From Thalassia testudinum (Eukaryota; Streptophyta; Magnoliopsida; Alismatales; Hydrocharitaceae): a DNA stretch of 64,000 bases. The translations under genes were made by a program, and so were the position numbers. The stretch covers positions 80,011,501 to 80,075,500 of the forward strand of contig JAZHRO010000002.1 of assembly GCA_037157565.1 (NCBI GenBank). The letters run 5' to 3'. Positions 11,189 to 22,936 of the stretch are shown in pieces; the first letter of the stretch is position 1, and each line of letters opens with the position of its first letter. A model generated the notes under the pieces. That model was given only the letters and a program-made list of their open reading frames with translations, ran no database searches and was not told the origin of the DNA.

Positions 11189-13967
11189 TGTTAAAGCGGC
11201 GAAATCGAGTTTAAAATAAAGGGTTTTAATATAGTTAAAATCGCTTTGAAAAAAAATATAATTTTTATTACTCGAAAAAGATTCCGAGGTCGAACACAGG
11301 GAGTAATATGGAATTTAAAAATCAAGATCACAATTTAACTTGTAAAGTATTGCAATAGGAATGTCAAGTATCAATGTGCCAAAAAGATGGGAGTAAAATG
11401 GTGATTTAAATCACCAAATACTCTTACAATATCAACTAAGGAACTCAATGTATATGTATGAAATGAAAGCTCAAATCTATTATCTAATTTGGAAATCAAA
11501 CGGCTTAAAGTTTCATGTTCTGCTTTGTGCTGTAGCTCTTCTTCTTCTTCTACTCTTTCTTTCTCTAATTCTTCCTTTCTTCTGCAGCCTATTCCTCTTC
11601 AGACCTGCCTCTTCTTCTTTCTCTGCTTTCTCAGCTACGACCTTCTCTTCTTCTCTAAGCCTTCTTCTTCTCTGGCCCTTCAGCTTAGCGACTCTCCTCT
11701 TCTTCTTTCTCTAACTCTTCTACTTTTAGCTCTGCGACTCTCCTCTTCAAAATCTGGCTAAGTGTCAGCCGAAGTTCCTTGTAGCAAAACCCTCCCCCTA
11801 CCCGCGCAACTCTCCTTCTCTCTTTCTCTCTTAGGTCACGCTCTCTCAGAGCCACAAGGTATCCGGGTTATTGGACTTAGTGTACCCGGGACCAGGGCTG
11901 CCTGCATTGGGTAGCAGCTGAGGAGTGGGGGCTAGGCGGGTTATTGGGTCGACCAGATCCACGGGGGAGATGTCACGGACGAGACCATTGAAGGTGTAGG
12001 AGTACTTCACCCTCAGTGATTGGAGGCAAATAACACCATTCACTTTTGGGTATTATGCGGCTACAAGTGGTTCTTCATATCTGAGGTGGGACTAAATGTC
12101 CCACCTTTCTTCCGCGCAGCGCAGCAGCAAAGTAGTTAGTCAAATTGACGAGGTTGCGGCTACTGAAGCTCTCACATGAGAAATTGGACTCCTGTAGGCC
12201 TCAATTCTGCACGGACTGGAGTTATCCCCTGGAGCGGAAATGCCTTGGAGTAGCTTGAAGCTTGCTCGAAGCATGGCGTCAATGGCAGGTTTGGCCTTAT
12301 ACCTGAAATTCAAGAAAAGGGGCCTTATGGCCATGTCAGAAGGTTCAGCAGGATCGTCGTTTCAGAAGGTTCAGCAGGATCGTCGTGGCACGACGATTAT
12401 GACAGTGGCAGTGGCGCGTTGCGCGAGTGGCTGTGGTGGCCGGACGGATGCGGTTATGGTCGGTGAGAGTGGGTTTGTTCGGGAAGGTGTTTGAGTGGAT
12501 GGAATGACGAATAGGGAGATGGGAAATGAGCGGGGAGGCACAATAGAGGTTGTGAGCTTGTTGATGAGGTGGATGGAGGTGCGTAGCGGTGGGAACACCT
12601 TACTGGAGGAGTGGCCGGAGAGGAGGACGAAGAGGGTGAACGGCGTAGTCAAGGGGTTGTTTTTTGGTTTTTAGTAGAGAAAACTAATCTAGGGGTCTTA
12701 AGGAAGCTTAATTACATATGCTTAGTAGATGAGAGGGAGAGGACAGCATAGTTGATGGTATGCCAAAGCTGGGGAAGAAGGTGCTCCAATGAAGCGAGCG
12801 ACGATGACGACAGAGGTAGAAGGGCTCCTGCTGGTATGGCCAAGAGCGGTTGAGAGGTAGAAAGAGAATCCGGCCACTGGTTTTGTGACCGGATGACGAA
12901 TGATGGTCAGGAGGAGTCGTCGAAGCCTGAGGAGCTTTGCGACCGAAGAGGAGGGAGGGAGAGGAGGGTTTTCGGCTGGAATTCAAGCTGAGGAGAATGG
13001 TCGAACCCTGGGGAGTCTTTTATAGGTCATCAGAGGGCGGTTAAATCTTGGGAAGCAAGCTTCCCAAGCTTGGAAGGTCTCCAGAGTTGGACGTTTCTTG
13101 ATACACAATTCTCTCATGCGTTCACATGAGAGATTGTGAAAGATTCGGTGTACAAGGACAGGTTCAGATTGGAGAGGATTTCTCAAGGAGTCTTCCTTCC
13201 AATTTTTGAAGGGATTCGCCAAGAAATCAAGGAGAAATCTCCTATCAAAGGTCGCTGGAGTAGGTTTCCTCCACGATAATGGTGGAGGACCTAATTGTGA
13301 AGATGACAAAGAAGTTAAGGGGCTGATTGCAAAGATTTGGAAAGTTGGGGGCATAATTGTAATCAGACAAGACCAATTTGCAAACTAGGTCAAGACAAGC
13401 TCATCTTAGGTCCAAATTTTGGTACAAACCTAATTTAGACCTAAGGAATCCAATGGTGAAATTAGATTTTGGTTTTGACCACATGTGACTGGATAATTTA
13501 TGCAAAAACCCAAATTAGGGTAAATATCTGTCTGAGACTCCATTTTGGGTCAAGATGGGTTCTGATAGTCAAATTGAAGGTACTAAACCCTAGAGAATAT
13601 TTTTCTATGATTTTTAGAGAGTTTATGTGAATTTTATCCTGACCAGAACCTTGGTTAATCAAGTGGATCTATTTTTAGGGTTTCAAAAGTCATTTAATTT
13701 TCAAAACACATGCAAACCCTTTTCTGACTGATCTAACCCACTTGTTATCCTATTAAGATCATTTGACATTTATTTAGCCCTTTAGAAGACCCATGGTTGT
13801 ATTGCATTCATGATAAGCTGGTAAAATTATAGTTTTAACCCTAGTTTTTTATTTTTCTCTGAGTGGTTATACAGTGAGTTATGGTTCTCTGGCAGTTATG
13901 TAAGAGCATTTATTGACTTAATTGGATCAAAATGAGCTAGTTATGGCTCATGATGGTGTTCCCATCA
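11189..13967 (-). repeat. Athila-type LTR F
   Basis: Starts near TGTTAAAGCG and ends in a hairpin, GATGGTGTTCCCATCA, so on the minus strand it starts TGATGGGAACACCATC, the usual Athila start. The U5 motif CCGAGGTCGAACACAGGGAG is at 11285-11304 and a minus-strand TATA box (TATAAAAG) at 13017-13024. It is homologous over most of its length to LTR G (60858-63966), for example TTTTGGTACAAACCTAATTT in both. The left end is approximate. Confidence 0.8.
13017..13024 (-). promoter_or_regulatory. TATA box of LTR F
   Basis: TATAAAAG on the minus strand in a GC-balanced context (GACCTATAAAAGACTCC), about 950 bp from the LTR start. This fits the LTR's minus orientation. Confidence 0.6.
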
Positions 13968-13977
13968 TACCCCCATG
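13968..13977 (-). promoter_or_regulatory. Polypurine tract next to LTR F
   Basis: CATGGGGGTA on the minus strand abuts the LTR start, the same tract as at 29216-29225 and 36595-36604. It marks LTR F as the 3' LTR of a minus-strand element of which only a short internal piece can remain here. Confidence 0.7.
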
Positions 13978-14925
13978 CCTAGCTTTTGCTAGTCCTTTAG
14001 CAAAATTTCAAGGTATTAACTTTAATTCTAGACCATAAAATCCTTTGATGCTTAAAAGCTTTGCTGTGTGCTTCCTTTTGTAGATTAGGTTAGAATGCCG
14101 ATAGTAGCCCTAAAGGTACTAAGTACCAACCAAGATCCGGACTTGACTAGCTCTAGCCTCAGTCTGCCGCGAAGGTTTCTAAGGCCCATAGGAACTAACC
14201 TAAGGTTCGTTGAACTCTGCGGTTAAAGCACCCGTGCTTGTAACATTTTTAAGCCTCGGTTCAGTTTGCAGTGCGTTTTTCTCAGAGAGAGACAGAGGAA
14301 CTTTTCTTTGTTTTTGGAGAGTTTTCTCTCTCTTTTCTTTTTATTTCTAGCTTCGGATTGTCTTTACAACACGGTCTGTATCGGATTCCTAGTCCCCATC
14401 ATCGATCCTCGCAGGGTCTCTGGCAATCGATGCTTCAAGATAGCACCGCCCATGGCAACCCCCAGAACCCTGGTTTTCGAGATTTCGAGATAATCCCACC
14501 TATGGTATTCTGTAGTTAAATCCAGGCCTTGGCAATTAGCATTTCGAGATAATGCCGCCCATGGCATCTAAACAAACATAGGGTGCTTACATGCCTCCGG
14601 TAGGATATGTAGATATCCTAGGAGACACGCTCTGAGGAGACGATATGTTATTGCTTATCTTTGAGGGAATTTCCCATTGATCTCTTGAGATACAAATGCT
14701 ATTATTATATATTTCTGCACATATTATTCATTGAATATCTCTCTGGTCCTTAAATTATTGTGCTCATTATTATTAATTACGATTAGTGTTGTGAATTCCA
14801 TATTTGCTTCCTGCGAACGACCTCAGATTCATTTCTTGTTTTTGAGAACTTTTATAAATTTAAATGTTGTAAAGCGATTTTGTCGACTATACTACGACGC
14901 ATATCTTCAAAGGACAATTCTCGCC
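13978..14925 (+). mobile_element. Retroelement remnant ending in an inverted Athila U5-like end
   Basis: About 950 bp with no convincing ORF. Its right end resembles the start of LTR F and LTR G in the opposite orientation: TATACTACGACGCAT (14888-14902) is the reverse complement of GATGCGTCGTAGTATA in LTR G, and TTCCTGCGAACGACCTCAGA (14808-14827) is the U5 motif on the plus strand. Short internal repeats of TTTCGAGATAATnCCnCC occur near 14484 and 14542. It may be part of a plus-strand LTR joined head-on to the LTR F element. The left boundary is unknown. Confidence 0.5.
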
Positions 14926-16485
14926 TAAATAGGGGGAGGAGGACTGCTCCTTATATCTGGCCTCCTCTGGGGTAGAGAATACAAAAGTATTCCTCACCAT
15001 GTCCTTGGATGCTGACTCATCCACCTGCTCGTGAATCACCATGGCCCCTGTAATATCTTCTACCCATATACATGAAGCCTCTGCCTCTGGCTCTTCCACA
15101 ACTTTTCTTTTTTTCTGGTCACTACCCTGGACACTTTTCTCAACACCAACTGGCCTTCACTGCATGGTCTCTCATGTTGCCATCTCAGGATGACCTTTCG
15201 TCACATTAATATTTCTTGCTTTTGGAGGAGTAGTCTTCTCCACACAAAGATGTAGAAGCCATGAAGATCCACCACACCTGAGAACCACCCTATCATAGAA
15301 CGGTCCCCCATGCTTGAACCTCACTTCCACCTTCACCGAACTCCCATTCCCCCCCTCAACACCAACCTGCACGCCCTCCTTCAAGGAGGCAAAACTTGCC
15401 ACAATACTATCCACCACAACATAGGAGCGCAAATGTAAAGGCACTTCGAAAATTTCAACAAAGCCATCACAATCAAAAAACCTTTCCAGAGGTCTCTCTC
15501 TCAAAGTGCCATCAAATAGTGAAACCATGTGCCAAATCACCGAAATTGAACCCATCGATGAGGATTGAAATTTCAAAGAATCAACATCCTCCTTCAACTT
15601 GAAAACCACAAACCTCGATGGGTTCAGGATACATATCTTCCACGAACACGAAAGGAGGGATAGAGATCTTACGAGGCCTCGGAGATTGTCCAAGGTCAAC
15701 CCTCCCGCCATGACCTTCCCGACAAGCACTTCTTGAAGGCACTCCTCCGCTGCTAGGACTTCCCTGAAGATCGGATCATCAACATCCATGGAGGGATCCA
15801 CAGGCGGTGAAGGAGGCCATCCCCATGCACGGGCACCACGCACGTAAGTCCTACGTGGTCAAGAGTCTCCCGCACCCATGCACTGCGCCTCCTCTTCTCC
15901 ACGTCGATTAGGTTTTGGACCCCCTCCTCCACGCATCTAGGTGGTCCCGCCACCCTCTCCATTGAATGCATGTGGCCATCTCTGCACGTGGAACGTCGAT
16001 GCCCTAGTCCCCCACATTGGAGACACACGAGGGCATTGCGATAGTTTGTAGCCACATGACCCCTCTCCTTACATCGGTAGCAAAGGATACCCTTCACCCC
16101 TTTGATAGAGAAGCCTCCCTCGCCCGCACGTCCCCACAGCCCCCTTCCCTCCGCCGGCGGTGGCTTCCCTCTCCCGCGGTGATGGCAACTCACGATCTGC
16201 ATCCATCCGCCACCCGTCGCCCAGTTGTTCCTCAGAGATGCCATCGGTGACTTCACACCTCCGCTATGCCTGCGACAGTGGCCAGCCGCACCTAACCTGC
16301 ACAAGGGTTGCGCTATAGACGGGAGGAGGCAGAGGGCAAAGCACAAGCACCTGCTACCGCTGCACCCTCGAGGGTTGGGAAACTGGTAGGGACTATAGCT
16401 CTAGATCCCTCGCATACGCACAAGGAGGTGGCGATGCCGGCGTGTTGGCGCTGGCGGTGTCGGGTCAACCTGCTAGGTTTCGTTC
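14926..16485 (-). pseudogene. LINE1 ORF1 (zinc-knuckle nucleic-acid-binding protein), broken
   Basis: On the minus strand, an N-terminal DUF4283-like region (FREVLAAEECLQEVLVGKV, then RSLSLLSCSWKI) and RERPLERFFDCDGFVEIFEV lie at 15800-15450. A pair of CCHC knuckles (CYRCKERGHVATNYR and CLQCGGLGHRRSTC) is at about 15990-16080 in another frame. Plant L1 ORF1 proteins carry such knuckles and bind the LINE RNA. The knuckles lie upstream of the DUF4283-like part, the reverse of the usual order, so rearrangement or misassignment is possible. Several frameshifts. The 5' end is placed near 16480, where LINE2's 3' end begins. Confidence 0.65.
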
Positions 16486-16489
16486 TTTA

Positions 16490-18209
16490 ATTTTTAATTT
16501 CTTTAAGTAGCTACCCTTTCATGTGAAGATCGTTCTTCGGATCTCCACCTCCTAATTGAATAGAACATTGGAGCAATTGACTTAGCATTCGCCACAAGGG
16601 ACCTTTTGGAGGGAGAGTCGGACGTTGAATTCGAGGCCCTGAAAGGTATAGTCCAGATGGGGTCTAGATCCCTCTACCCAAGCAAGGTTTCAGGATTTCC
16701 AAATCCACCAGATGGCACCAATAGGAGCTTGCCAATCAGTGTTTTCCTAGGGAATGCCTTGACATCTTCAAGCGCATTGAATAAGGAATAGGCTCCCAAA
16801 GGCTGTAGGTCCAATTTAAGCTGGTAACGCTCCCACAAATATGAGGCGAACTGACATTCAAAAATAGTTGATGGTGGGATTCTGGGTCAACCTCACATAA
16901 GTAGCAAGAGGTGCTATCTAGATCCCTCCATCTAGCGATTTGATCCAATGTTGGGAGCCTTCCCCTTAATGCTCGATAGGCACAACATGAGAACTTCACA
17001 CATCCCGGAAACTAGAGAATGCCCCACCAAGGTAGTCGTTCTTCATGGGGGCAAAGGAGGTCTCATATTGCAGAGATCCTTAGTGACAAACAAGGCTTTG
17101 ATTTCTATTTCCAACACCCATTGGTGCCCAAAGAGATGCCACCCGTAGAGGTTGTGCACGCAGTGAGCATGACCTTCCACGCACGTGAGTCTTCATCGAC
17201 TATGGCAAGGGACCAAAAGTCAACACCTTGGAGGTAATGCTCCCTCATCCATCATGCCCAAATAGAGGAATCCTCACTCAATCGCCGCTAAGTCCACTTC
17301 ACAACAAAAGCTTGACAGAGTTCTTTTAGATCCTATAGATCCAACCCTCCTTCATCCTTAGGGAAGCACATAGAGTACCAAGCAATGGAGGGGGGATTGT
17401 AATCCTAAAGAAAGGAGGAGTAGAGGTAGAGGATCTTGTCGAGAATAAGGGCAGGGATCCATGCACCCCCCATCCAATCATTTAACATCCCAAAGATGAT
17501 TGATTTTATGAGTTGTAGCTACCCCACGAAGGAGAGAACTTTGGCCTTCCACCCGTAGGTTACATTATGGATTTGGTCCATGAGGGGGGCGAAATCCTTC
17601 ACCCCTGCAACTCTCGTGAAGATGGGAACACTCAAGTATCTCGTAGGAAGCTAGTCTAAGGAGAAACCCAAACTGAATGAAAAAGCAAGGGGGGACTTGG
17701 AGGCATGGGAGAGGAAGACCTTACTCTTCCTTGAGTTTGGCTTCATTCTTAAGAGACGACCAAAATCCTATAGGCAGCCACGTAGGGAGAGAGATCCCCT
17801 TGCCGTAGGCTTGATGAAGATGAGAACATTTGAGTAAATAAGATGGGAGGGGGTCTGCGCATGCCTTTAATCCTCAAATGCTTGATTGCCCAACGCTCAA
17901 TTACTTGGAAGACGAGGTTTGATAGTACTTACATCATAAGTGTGATAAGATAGGGGCCAAGCAGGGTCCCCCTGTCGAAGCCTTGACAAGGCTCGAAAGT
18001 GTCCCTCTGGTGAGCCATTAACAAGGATAGAGAATGAGGTGGTGGAAATACATTGTTTGATGTAATGCATCCATCTATGCCCAAAGCCCCTTGAGCACAA
18101 CACATTCTCTAGAAAAATCACGGCTAAGGGAGTCGAACGCTTTATAAAGGTCAACCTTGATGCAAGCCTTGATCGCCTCCCGTTTGTGCACAAACCTGTG
18201 AGGAGATCC
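16490..18209 (-). pseudogene. LINE2 ORF2 3' half: reverse transcriptase palm to zf-RVT
   Basis: The minus strand holds reverse transcriptase blocks at 18190-17900 (FLENVLCSRGFGHRWMHYIK, SFSILVNGSPEGHF, LRQGDPAWPLSY). The catalytic block near 17830 should read YADD but reads LIYSNVLIFIKP, so the aspartate pair is gone and one codon is missing. Further on, a zf-RVT domain (RLPTLDQIARWRDLDSTSCYLC, then ESHHQLF) lies at 16999-16800. Many stops. A T-rich stretch near 16480-16500 may be the remains of the poly(A) tail. The upstream half continues at 19941 after the solo LTR. Confidence 0.85.
18205..18209. repeat. Target-site duplication of the copia-like solo LTR, left copy
   Basis: GATCC immediately left of 18210 is repeated exactly at 19936-19940, immediately right of the insertion. 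Confidence 0.8.
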
Positions 18210-18885
18210 TGTGATTCCGTACTTGGAGGGGGTGAGATCAGCGTGACGTAAAAATAATGCGGAATTATAAATGAAACAATCTCACAAAATAATAATCACA
18301 CAATGTACACAATGATTTTTAGGTGGAAACTCAACTCGGGTGAAAACCACCACCTAACTCTCTCGAGTTAGGATTTTCCGATCAACCAAGTTGATCAAAT
18401 CCACTAATGTCCTACTTAAATGAAGGTAGTACAATCTCAATTACAACCACGCTACAAATACGAGGGTAGCGTACCTCAAACCCCTTTTCTTCACAAGAAG
18501 GATTTTGTCTCATGAAGGAGACGGGAATTCACAAAGCGAATACCCAACATAAGCAAAGTAAAAACAAGAATAGTCTTATAGAGCCAACAAATATATTCTT
18601 AACCTAACTTTCTATAGGAGTTGAGATGCTTCCCTTTGCAAGAAGTGTGTCGACGACGCGGATGCGTGAACCACGCAGTAGTGCTTTGTCGCTCTCGTAA
18701 TTGCGGAGGGAGAGCGGGTGTGCAACAAGAATCAAGCTCTTTAGGTGTAGAACTAAGCTTGGAGAGCAAGAGCTTTCTTCTATATGATCTTCTTCTTCTT
18801 TTAGACACCAAAGAGTGGAAAGTATGTAGCTTGGGTGTGTCTTGGTGTATCTAGGTGTGTGATTGAGTGGCAAAGGTTCTCCTCT

Positions 18886-18893
18886 ATTTATAG
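18886..18893 (-). promoter_or_regulatory. TATA box of the copia-like solo LTR
   Basis: CTATAAATAGAGG on the minus strand, a textbook plant TATA box, about 1.05 kb into the LTR. Confidence 0.65.
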
Positions 18894-18989
18894 AGGCCCT
18901 AGGAAGGCTTTGGAAGGCCTTGGAAGGCTTCCATAGCCGTTGGGTGCAAGCTCCAAGAGAATCAGGCCGAAATCAGGATTAATCATTAC

Positions 18990-19530
18990 ACTGACAGGGT
19001 TATCAGACGTCTGATCCTGGCATCGGACGTCTGAAAAATTAGTTTAAGACGTCTGATTGTAGGAGAGTCTCCTTCCTGACTTGAATTAGATCGAAACAAG
19101 GTTCTAGTGAATTGTCATCAGATGACATACATGACGTCTGGAATGATGTCTGGATGTCTGGAAACCTACTTTTCTACGGAAATGGATTCCCAAGGGAGTG
19201 CAATGGCTATAAAATCTTTGAGAAGAGATTTTGGGTCAGCCGAGGCAAAACGGTCATGTATCAGGCATCTGGGGTCCTCTACGGATGTCTGATACGAGGC
19301 TAACGGTCATATCCTTCATTATTTGCTAAGGCAGCCAACGGTCCACTAATTGGACGTCTGGCAAAGTCATCAGATGTCTTCTAAGATGTTTGGACTAAGG
19401 TCTCCATGTCTGATTTCATCAGACAGAACTAACTAAGTCTAGCCTAAACATTATCGGACGTCTGAGTCAACAGTCAGACATCTTAAAAGTATTTATCTAA
19501 CATCTGATTTTCAGATTAGACGTTTGAAAA
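18990..19530. repeat. GACGTCTG motif cluster in the copia-like LTR
   Basis: About fifteen exact or near copies of (A/G)GACGTCTG occur, for example CAGACGTCTGATCC and CGGACGTCTGAAAA near 19005-19035, and others near 19135, 19355 and 19455. This is the same palindrome core as in the Tekay LTRs, in an unrelated superfamily. Confidence 0.75.
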
Positions 19531-19940
19531 GGCTGTTTGAACCCTAGTTTGGTTTTCTAAGTTCTCTACAGAAAACCTAAGTATCCTAGGGTTGTGCAAG
19601 TGTTCATAGGACTATTGTTAAGGTTCTTTGAGGCTCTTTAACATGAATCTAAGTAACAAAATAAAGAGCAACAAAAGAAACAAGAATACATAGATTACAA
19701 GGAAAGGAAATCTATCCTATTCTTCATCTCCTTCCTTCTTCAAGCCATTTCTCCTCGCGAAGCTCCTCTGTTCTCCGTCAAGCTCCTCCAATCCATCCTG
19801 GATGCGAGCTCGAACTCCGTCTAACCACATCTCCATTTGCAATTGACCTGAAATCTAAGACTCTAAGTGCAAATGTTAAATGACATGTGTTTTGTTATCG
19901 TCAAAATAAACGATCGCGGTGCTCTAGCACCAATAGATCC

Positions 19941-21602
19941 TAGGTCAAGAGGGTACAATCTATAATGGATCTCCTTGGGATGAAGGCAGAATGGTGGCTA
20001 TTCACGAGCATAGGAAGGACACCCTTTAAGCATTCGACAAGGACCTTCGCAAAAATTTTGTACAACACATTGCAATAGGAGATGGGTCAATAGTCCTGAG
20101 GCTTTAGGGGGAATCAACCTTTGGAACGAGAGTCACGAAGGTATGATTAACCATTTGGATATGTTCCCTCCATTAGCCAAGAAGGCGATTGGCCATAATG
20201 ACTTCATCCTTGACAAGACCCAAATGCAAGTGAAAAAAAAAAGTTGTTAGGCCCAGGTGCCTTGTTGGGGTTGATGGACTTAACTGCCCTCTCCACCTCC
20301 TCCAAGGTGATTGGTGCCTTGAGGCATGGCAATGAGCTAGGGGTAAGAACTGTAATGGGGGGTGGTAGAAAGGGAGGGGAGACCTTAGTGGGCTGATTGT
20401 AGAGAGAGGATATCATAAGGTTGCCTCCTTCCTTAGAGAGCCATCTTTAAGCAAGATCGATCCTTCCACCTTCAGAAGGTAGAGGATTTGGTTTCTCAAC
20501 TCCCTCACTTTGGTCTCACGGTGGAAGGAGGTTGTTGAGTCCCCCAATTGGAGCGAAGATTCAAGGCTCCGCTGCCGCCACAAAGCCTCCCCCTCCAATC
20601 AAAGAGCTGCAATGGGTGCCTTATAGAGCCTCTCCTGTCATGAAAGGTCAAGATCCAAAGGGATTTCATCAAGCCCTTTATTGATGTCACCAAGCTCCAA
20701 CAACTTGCTCTTCAGCTTCGTGGATGGCCAAACATTCTTCGCCCACTCTTTGAGTTGCTCCTTGACAACCTTTAGATTGTGAGCCACCCTGAATAGTGGG
20801 TTCCCATAGAAGGGGGAAGCCCGACAATGCGGACTACATCGGCATAGCCTTCACGCTGACTTTAGAAGTGAAGGAAGCAAAAGGGATGTGGCTTGAGAAT
20901 TGGGGGTGTGAGTGGGACATGCATATATGCATGATCACTAATGTCCAATGGATGGTAATGGAGCTTGGAGAAGGGGATGGTATCAGCCCAAGTCGCGTTT
21001 GCCAGGCCTTGATCAAGGTGAGCAGCAATGTGCCCCTTTCCAATTGAGGAGTTGGACCAAGACTAGTAATTCCCCATGGTCTCAAGCTCAAGAAGTCCCA
21101 ATGCATCAATGCAAGAGTTGAAACTTTCCAACATGGAAGGAGAAAGGTGCCTTCCTCCTCGCGTCTCCACCACATTCATGACCACATTAAAATCACCTAT
21201 AAGAGGATAAGGTAAAGATATCACAGGGGCTAACTTGAGTATCTCCTCCCATAATGCTTTTTGGTTTGAGGGGAGGTCAGCACCGTAGACGACGAGGAGT
21301 AGCAAGAACCCCCCTCCTTTGTTGATGCAACTTAAAGTGAGTCATTGTGGGGTGGAGAAGAACATGAAGATATCCAAGGCTGCAACATTCCCTAGAGCAT
21401 AGATGCGACCTTTTGCAATGGGGTCTACATAAAAGGTCCAACCTACAGGAAGGAGTCAACAGAGTCAACCAAGGTTTCCTGGTTGAATATGTGTCTCTAC
21501 AAATCCTACCAAGTCCAAATTCCTCAACTCGAGGGAGCAAAGAATAGCACAAAGCTTGGAGGGTTTATTATGCCCTCAAACATTAACAACACAAATAGAC
21601 AT
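19941..21602 (-). pseudogene. LINE2 ORF2 5' half: endonuclease and reverse transcriptase start
   Basis: The minus strand opens near 21602 (MSICVVNV, then KLCAILCSLELRNLDLVGFVETHIQ), an L1-type endonuclease. The core GDFNVVMNVVETRGG lies near 21190. A linker with LQLGDSTTSFHRETKVRELRN follows at 20560-20500. The reverse transcriptase begins at 20400-20200 (ITLEEVERAVKSINPNKAPG). Multiple frameshifts and stops. The protein would nick DNA and reverse-transcribe LINE RNA; this copy is inactive. It continues into 18209-16490 once the solo LTR is removed. Confidence 0.83.
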
Positions 21603-21649
21603 GGCACCACAACGTACAAAGGTGAAGGGACTACCATCCTAGGTGGCAG

Positions 21650-22936
21650 TAGGGGGAGGGCCTTCCTTTTTCTTTCTTATTTGAATCGTCCAAGTAGCAT
21701 CATCCTCTCCCAATGAGCCTTCCCTAGCTGCCAAAGGAGGAGCAGTGGAAGAGGAGGTGTCCCCAATCAGGTCCCCCTTCAAAAGATTGAGGTTGAATCT
21801 ATTGTGGTGAGAGATCTTGCGAGGGGAGGCAACTTGGGCTTTGACTCCAAGAATCGAGGCATTGAGAGGTCAGCATGGTCACAAAGGAGTTTTTGCTCAT
21901 GATAAGCCCAACCTTTGCTTTGTTGCCCAATGGAAGGTTTTTGGGATGAGGGGGTAGGGGGTTGGCTCTTCCTTGTAGCCCCTTATTACGAGAATGTACG
22001 AGGAAACAGGGGTGTAGGGTTGCCTTGGGAATAGAGATTTGAATTTTCACCTAGTGCTAACGGAGGAGACGAGTCTGTGGAAGCATCCATGGTAGGGCAT
22101 GGAGAGGTTAAGGGAGCCTCAGTTAGAGAGGATGGTCTCAAGGTAGCCTTAACCTCTTGCAACGTCATTGAGGATGAAGGGCAATGATTGGGGACATGGC
22201 CAAAGGTCGTGCACAAGTGACACAATGGAGGTAGCCAATTGTAAACAACCCTTTGAGAGGAGGTACACCCAGCAACCTCGATGGTGACCTTCTCAAGTAG
22301 TAGAGCTGTTGGAGAGATGACTATCAGCAATAGGTGGGCATAGTACCACCGTGAGACCGAAGAAGTTGGTGTATCCGAGCTTAGGGGTTGTCTAATGGCA
22401 TTGTCGGTCAAGCTTAGAATGTGAGGTGATTAGCATCTCGGGTTGAGGTTAGGAAGACGATCCCAAATTGGGATCTCCTTCAATGGCCTTTTCATCAACT
22501 TTAAATCTTTGTCCCACCTTTGTAAGATGAGGGGGTGCTTTCGATAAAACTAGGGCTTCTCTAAGGTTCTATCGCAATCCTTTGCAAGGTCGAAATGGGC
22601 CAAGAAGAACCCTTGCTATTGAGGGATGATTTGGAGAGAGCCCTTAGGTTTCTATAGGCAAACAAGTGTCTCTCAGAGGTGTGGGAGAAATGGACAAGCC
22701 TTCCGATAGCCAAACACGTAGAATGCCAAAGTGTGGCACCAAAAGGACTTGATCTCAACTAGAGCATCGTCGAGGATGACCACGAGGGGTGACCCATCCT
22801 AAAGGGAAAGAGGGTGAAAGGAAAGTGGCCACGCCTCCAACAAGTCAAGAAAAGTGAAGAGAGCGACCCAAGAGTGACTCTTAGGGTTTGGGGTTGATTG
22901 GGTGGAGGGGAGGAGGGGAGTAGAGGAAGAGGCCAT
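21650..22936 (-). pseudogene. LINE2 ORF1 (RNA-binding protein with CCHC knuckle), broken
   Basis: ATG at 22936-22934 starts MASSSTPLLPSTQ, a low-complexity N-terminus, then SHSWVALF as in plant LINE ORF1 proteins. A DUF4283-like middle part follows with several stops (22800-22450), and LPNLNPRC leads into LTDNAIRQPLSSDTPTSSVSRW near 22400. A CCHC knuckle (CHLCTTFGHVPNHC) is at about 22210-22170. The C-terminal part is basic and proline-rich. Several nonsense codons show it is dead. It lies directly upstream of ORF2 in the same orientation. Confidence 0.75.

Larger units (their letters stand above)
18210..19935 (-). mobile_element. Ty1/copia-like solo LTR
   Basis: A 1,726-bp insertion in the LINE2 reverse transcriptase, flanked by GATCC on both sides. 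On the minus strand it starts TATTGGTGCTAGAGCACCGC, as if from a copia-type TGTTGG start with TG changed to TA, and ends GGAATCACA. A minus-strand TATA box (TATAAATA) at 18886-18893 supports the orientation. No internal retrotransposon domains are present, so it is an LTR left after recombination between two LTRs. It is rich in GACGTCTG-type motifs at 18990-19530. The copia assignment rests on the ends only. Confidence 0.75.

Noticed and set aside
11448..11761. Leucine/serine/phenylalanine-rich open frames that look like membrane proteins
   Set aside because: They come from a CTTCTTCTT-type simple repeat in LTR F, in several overlapping frames.
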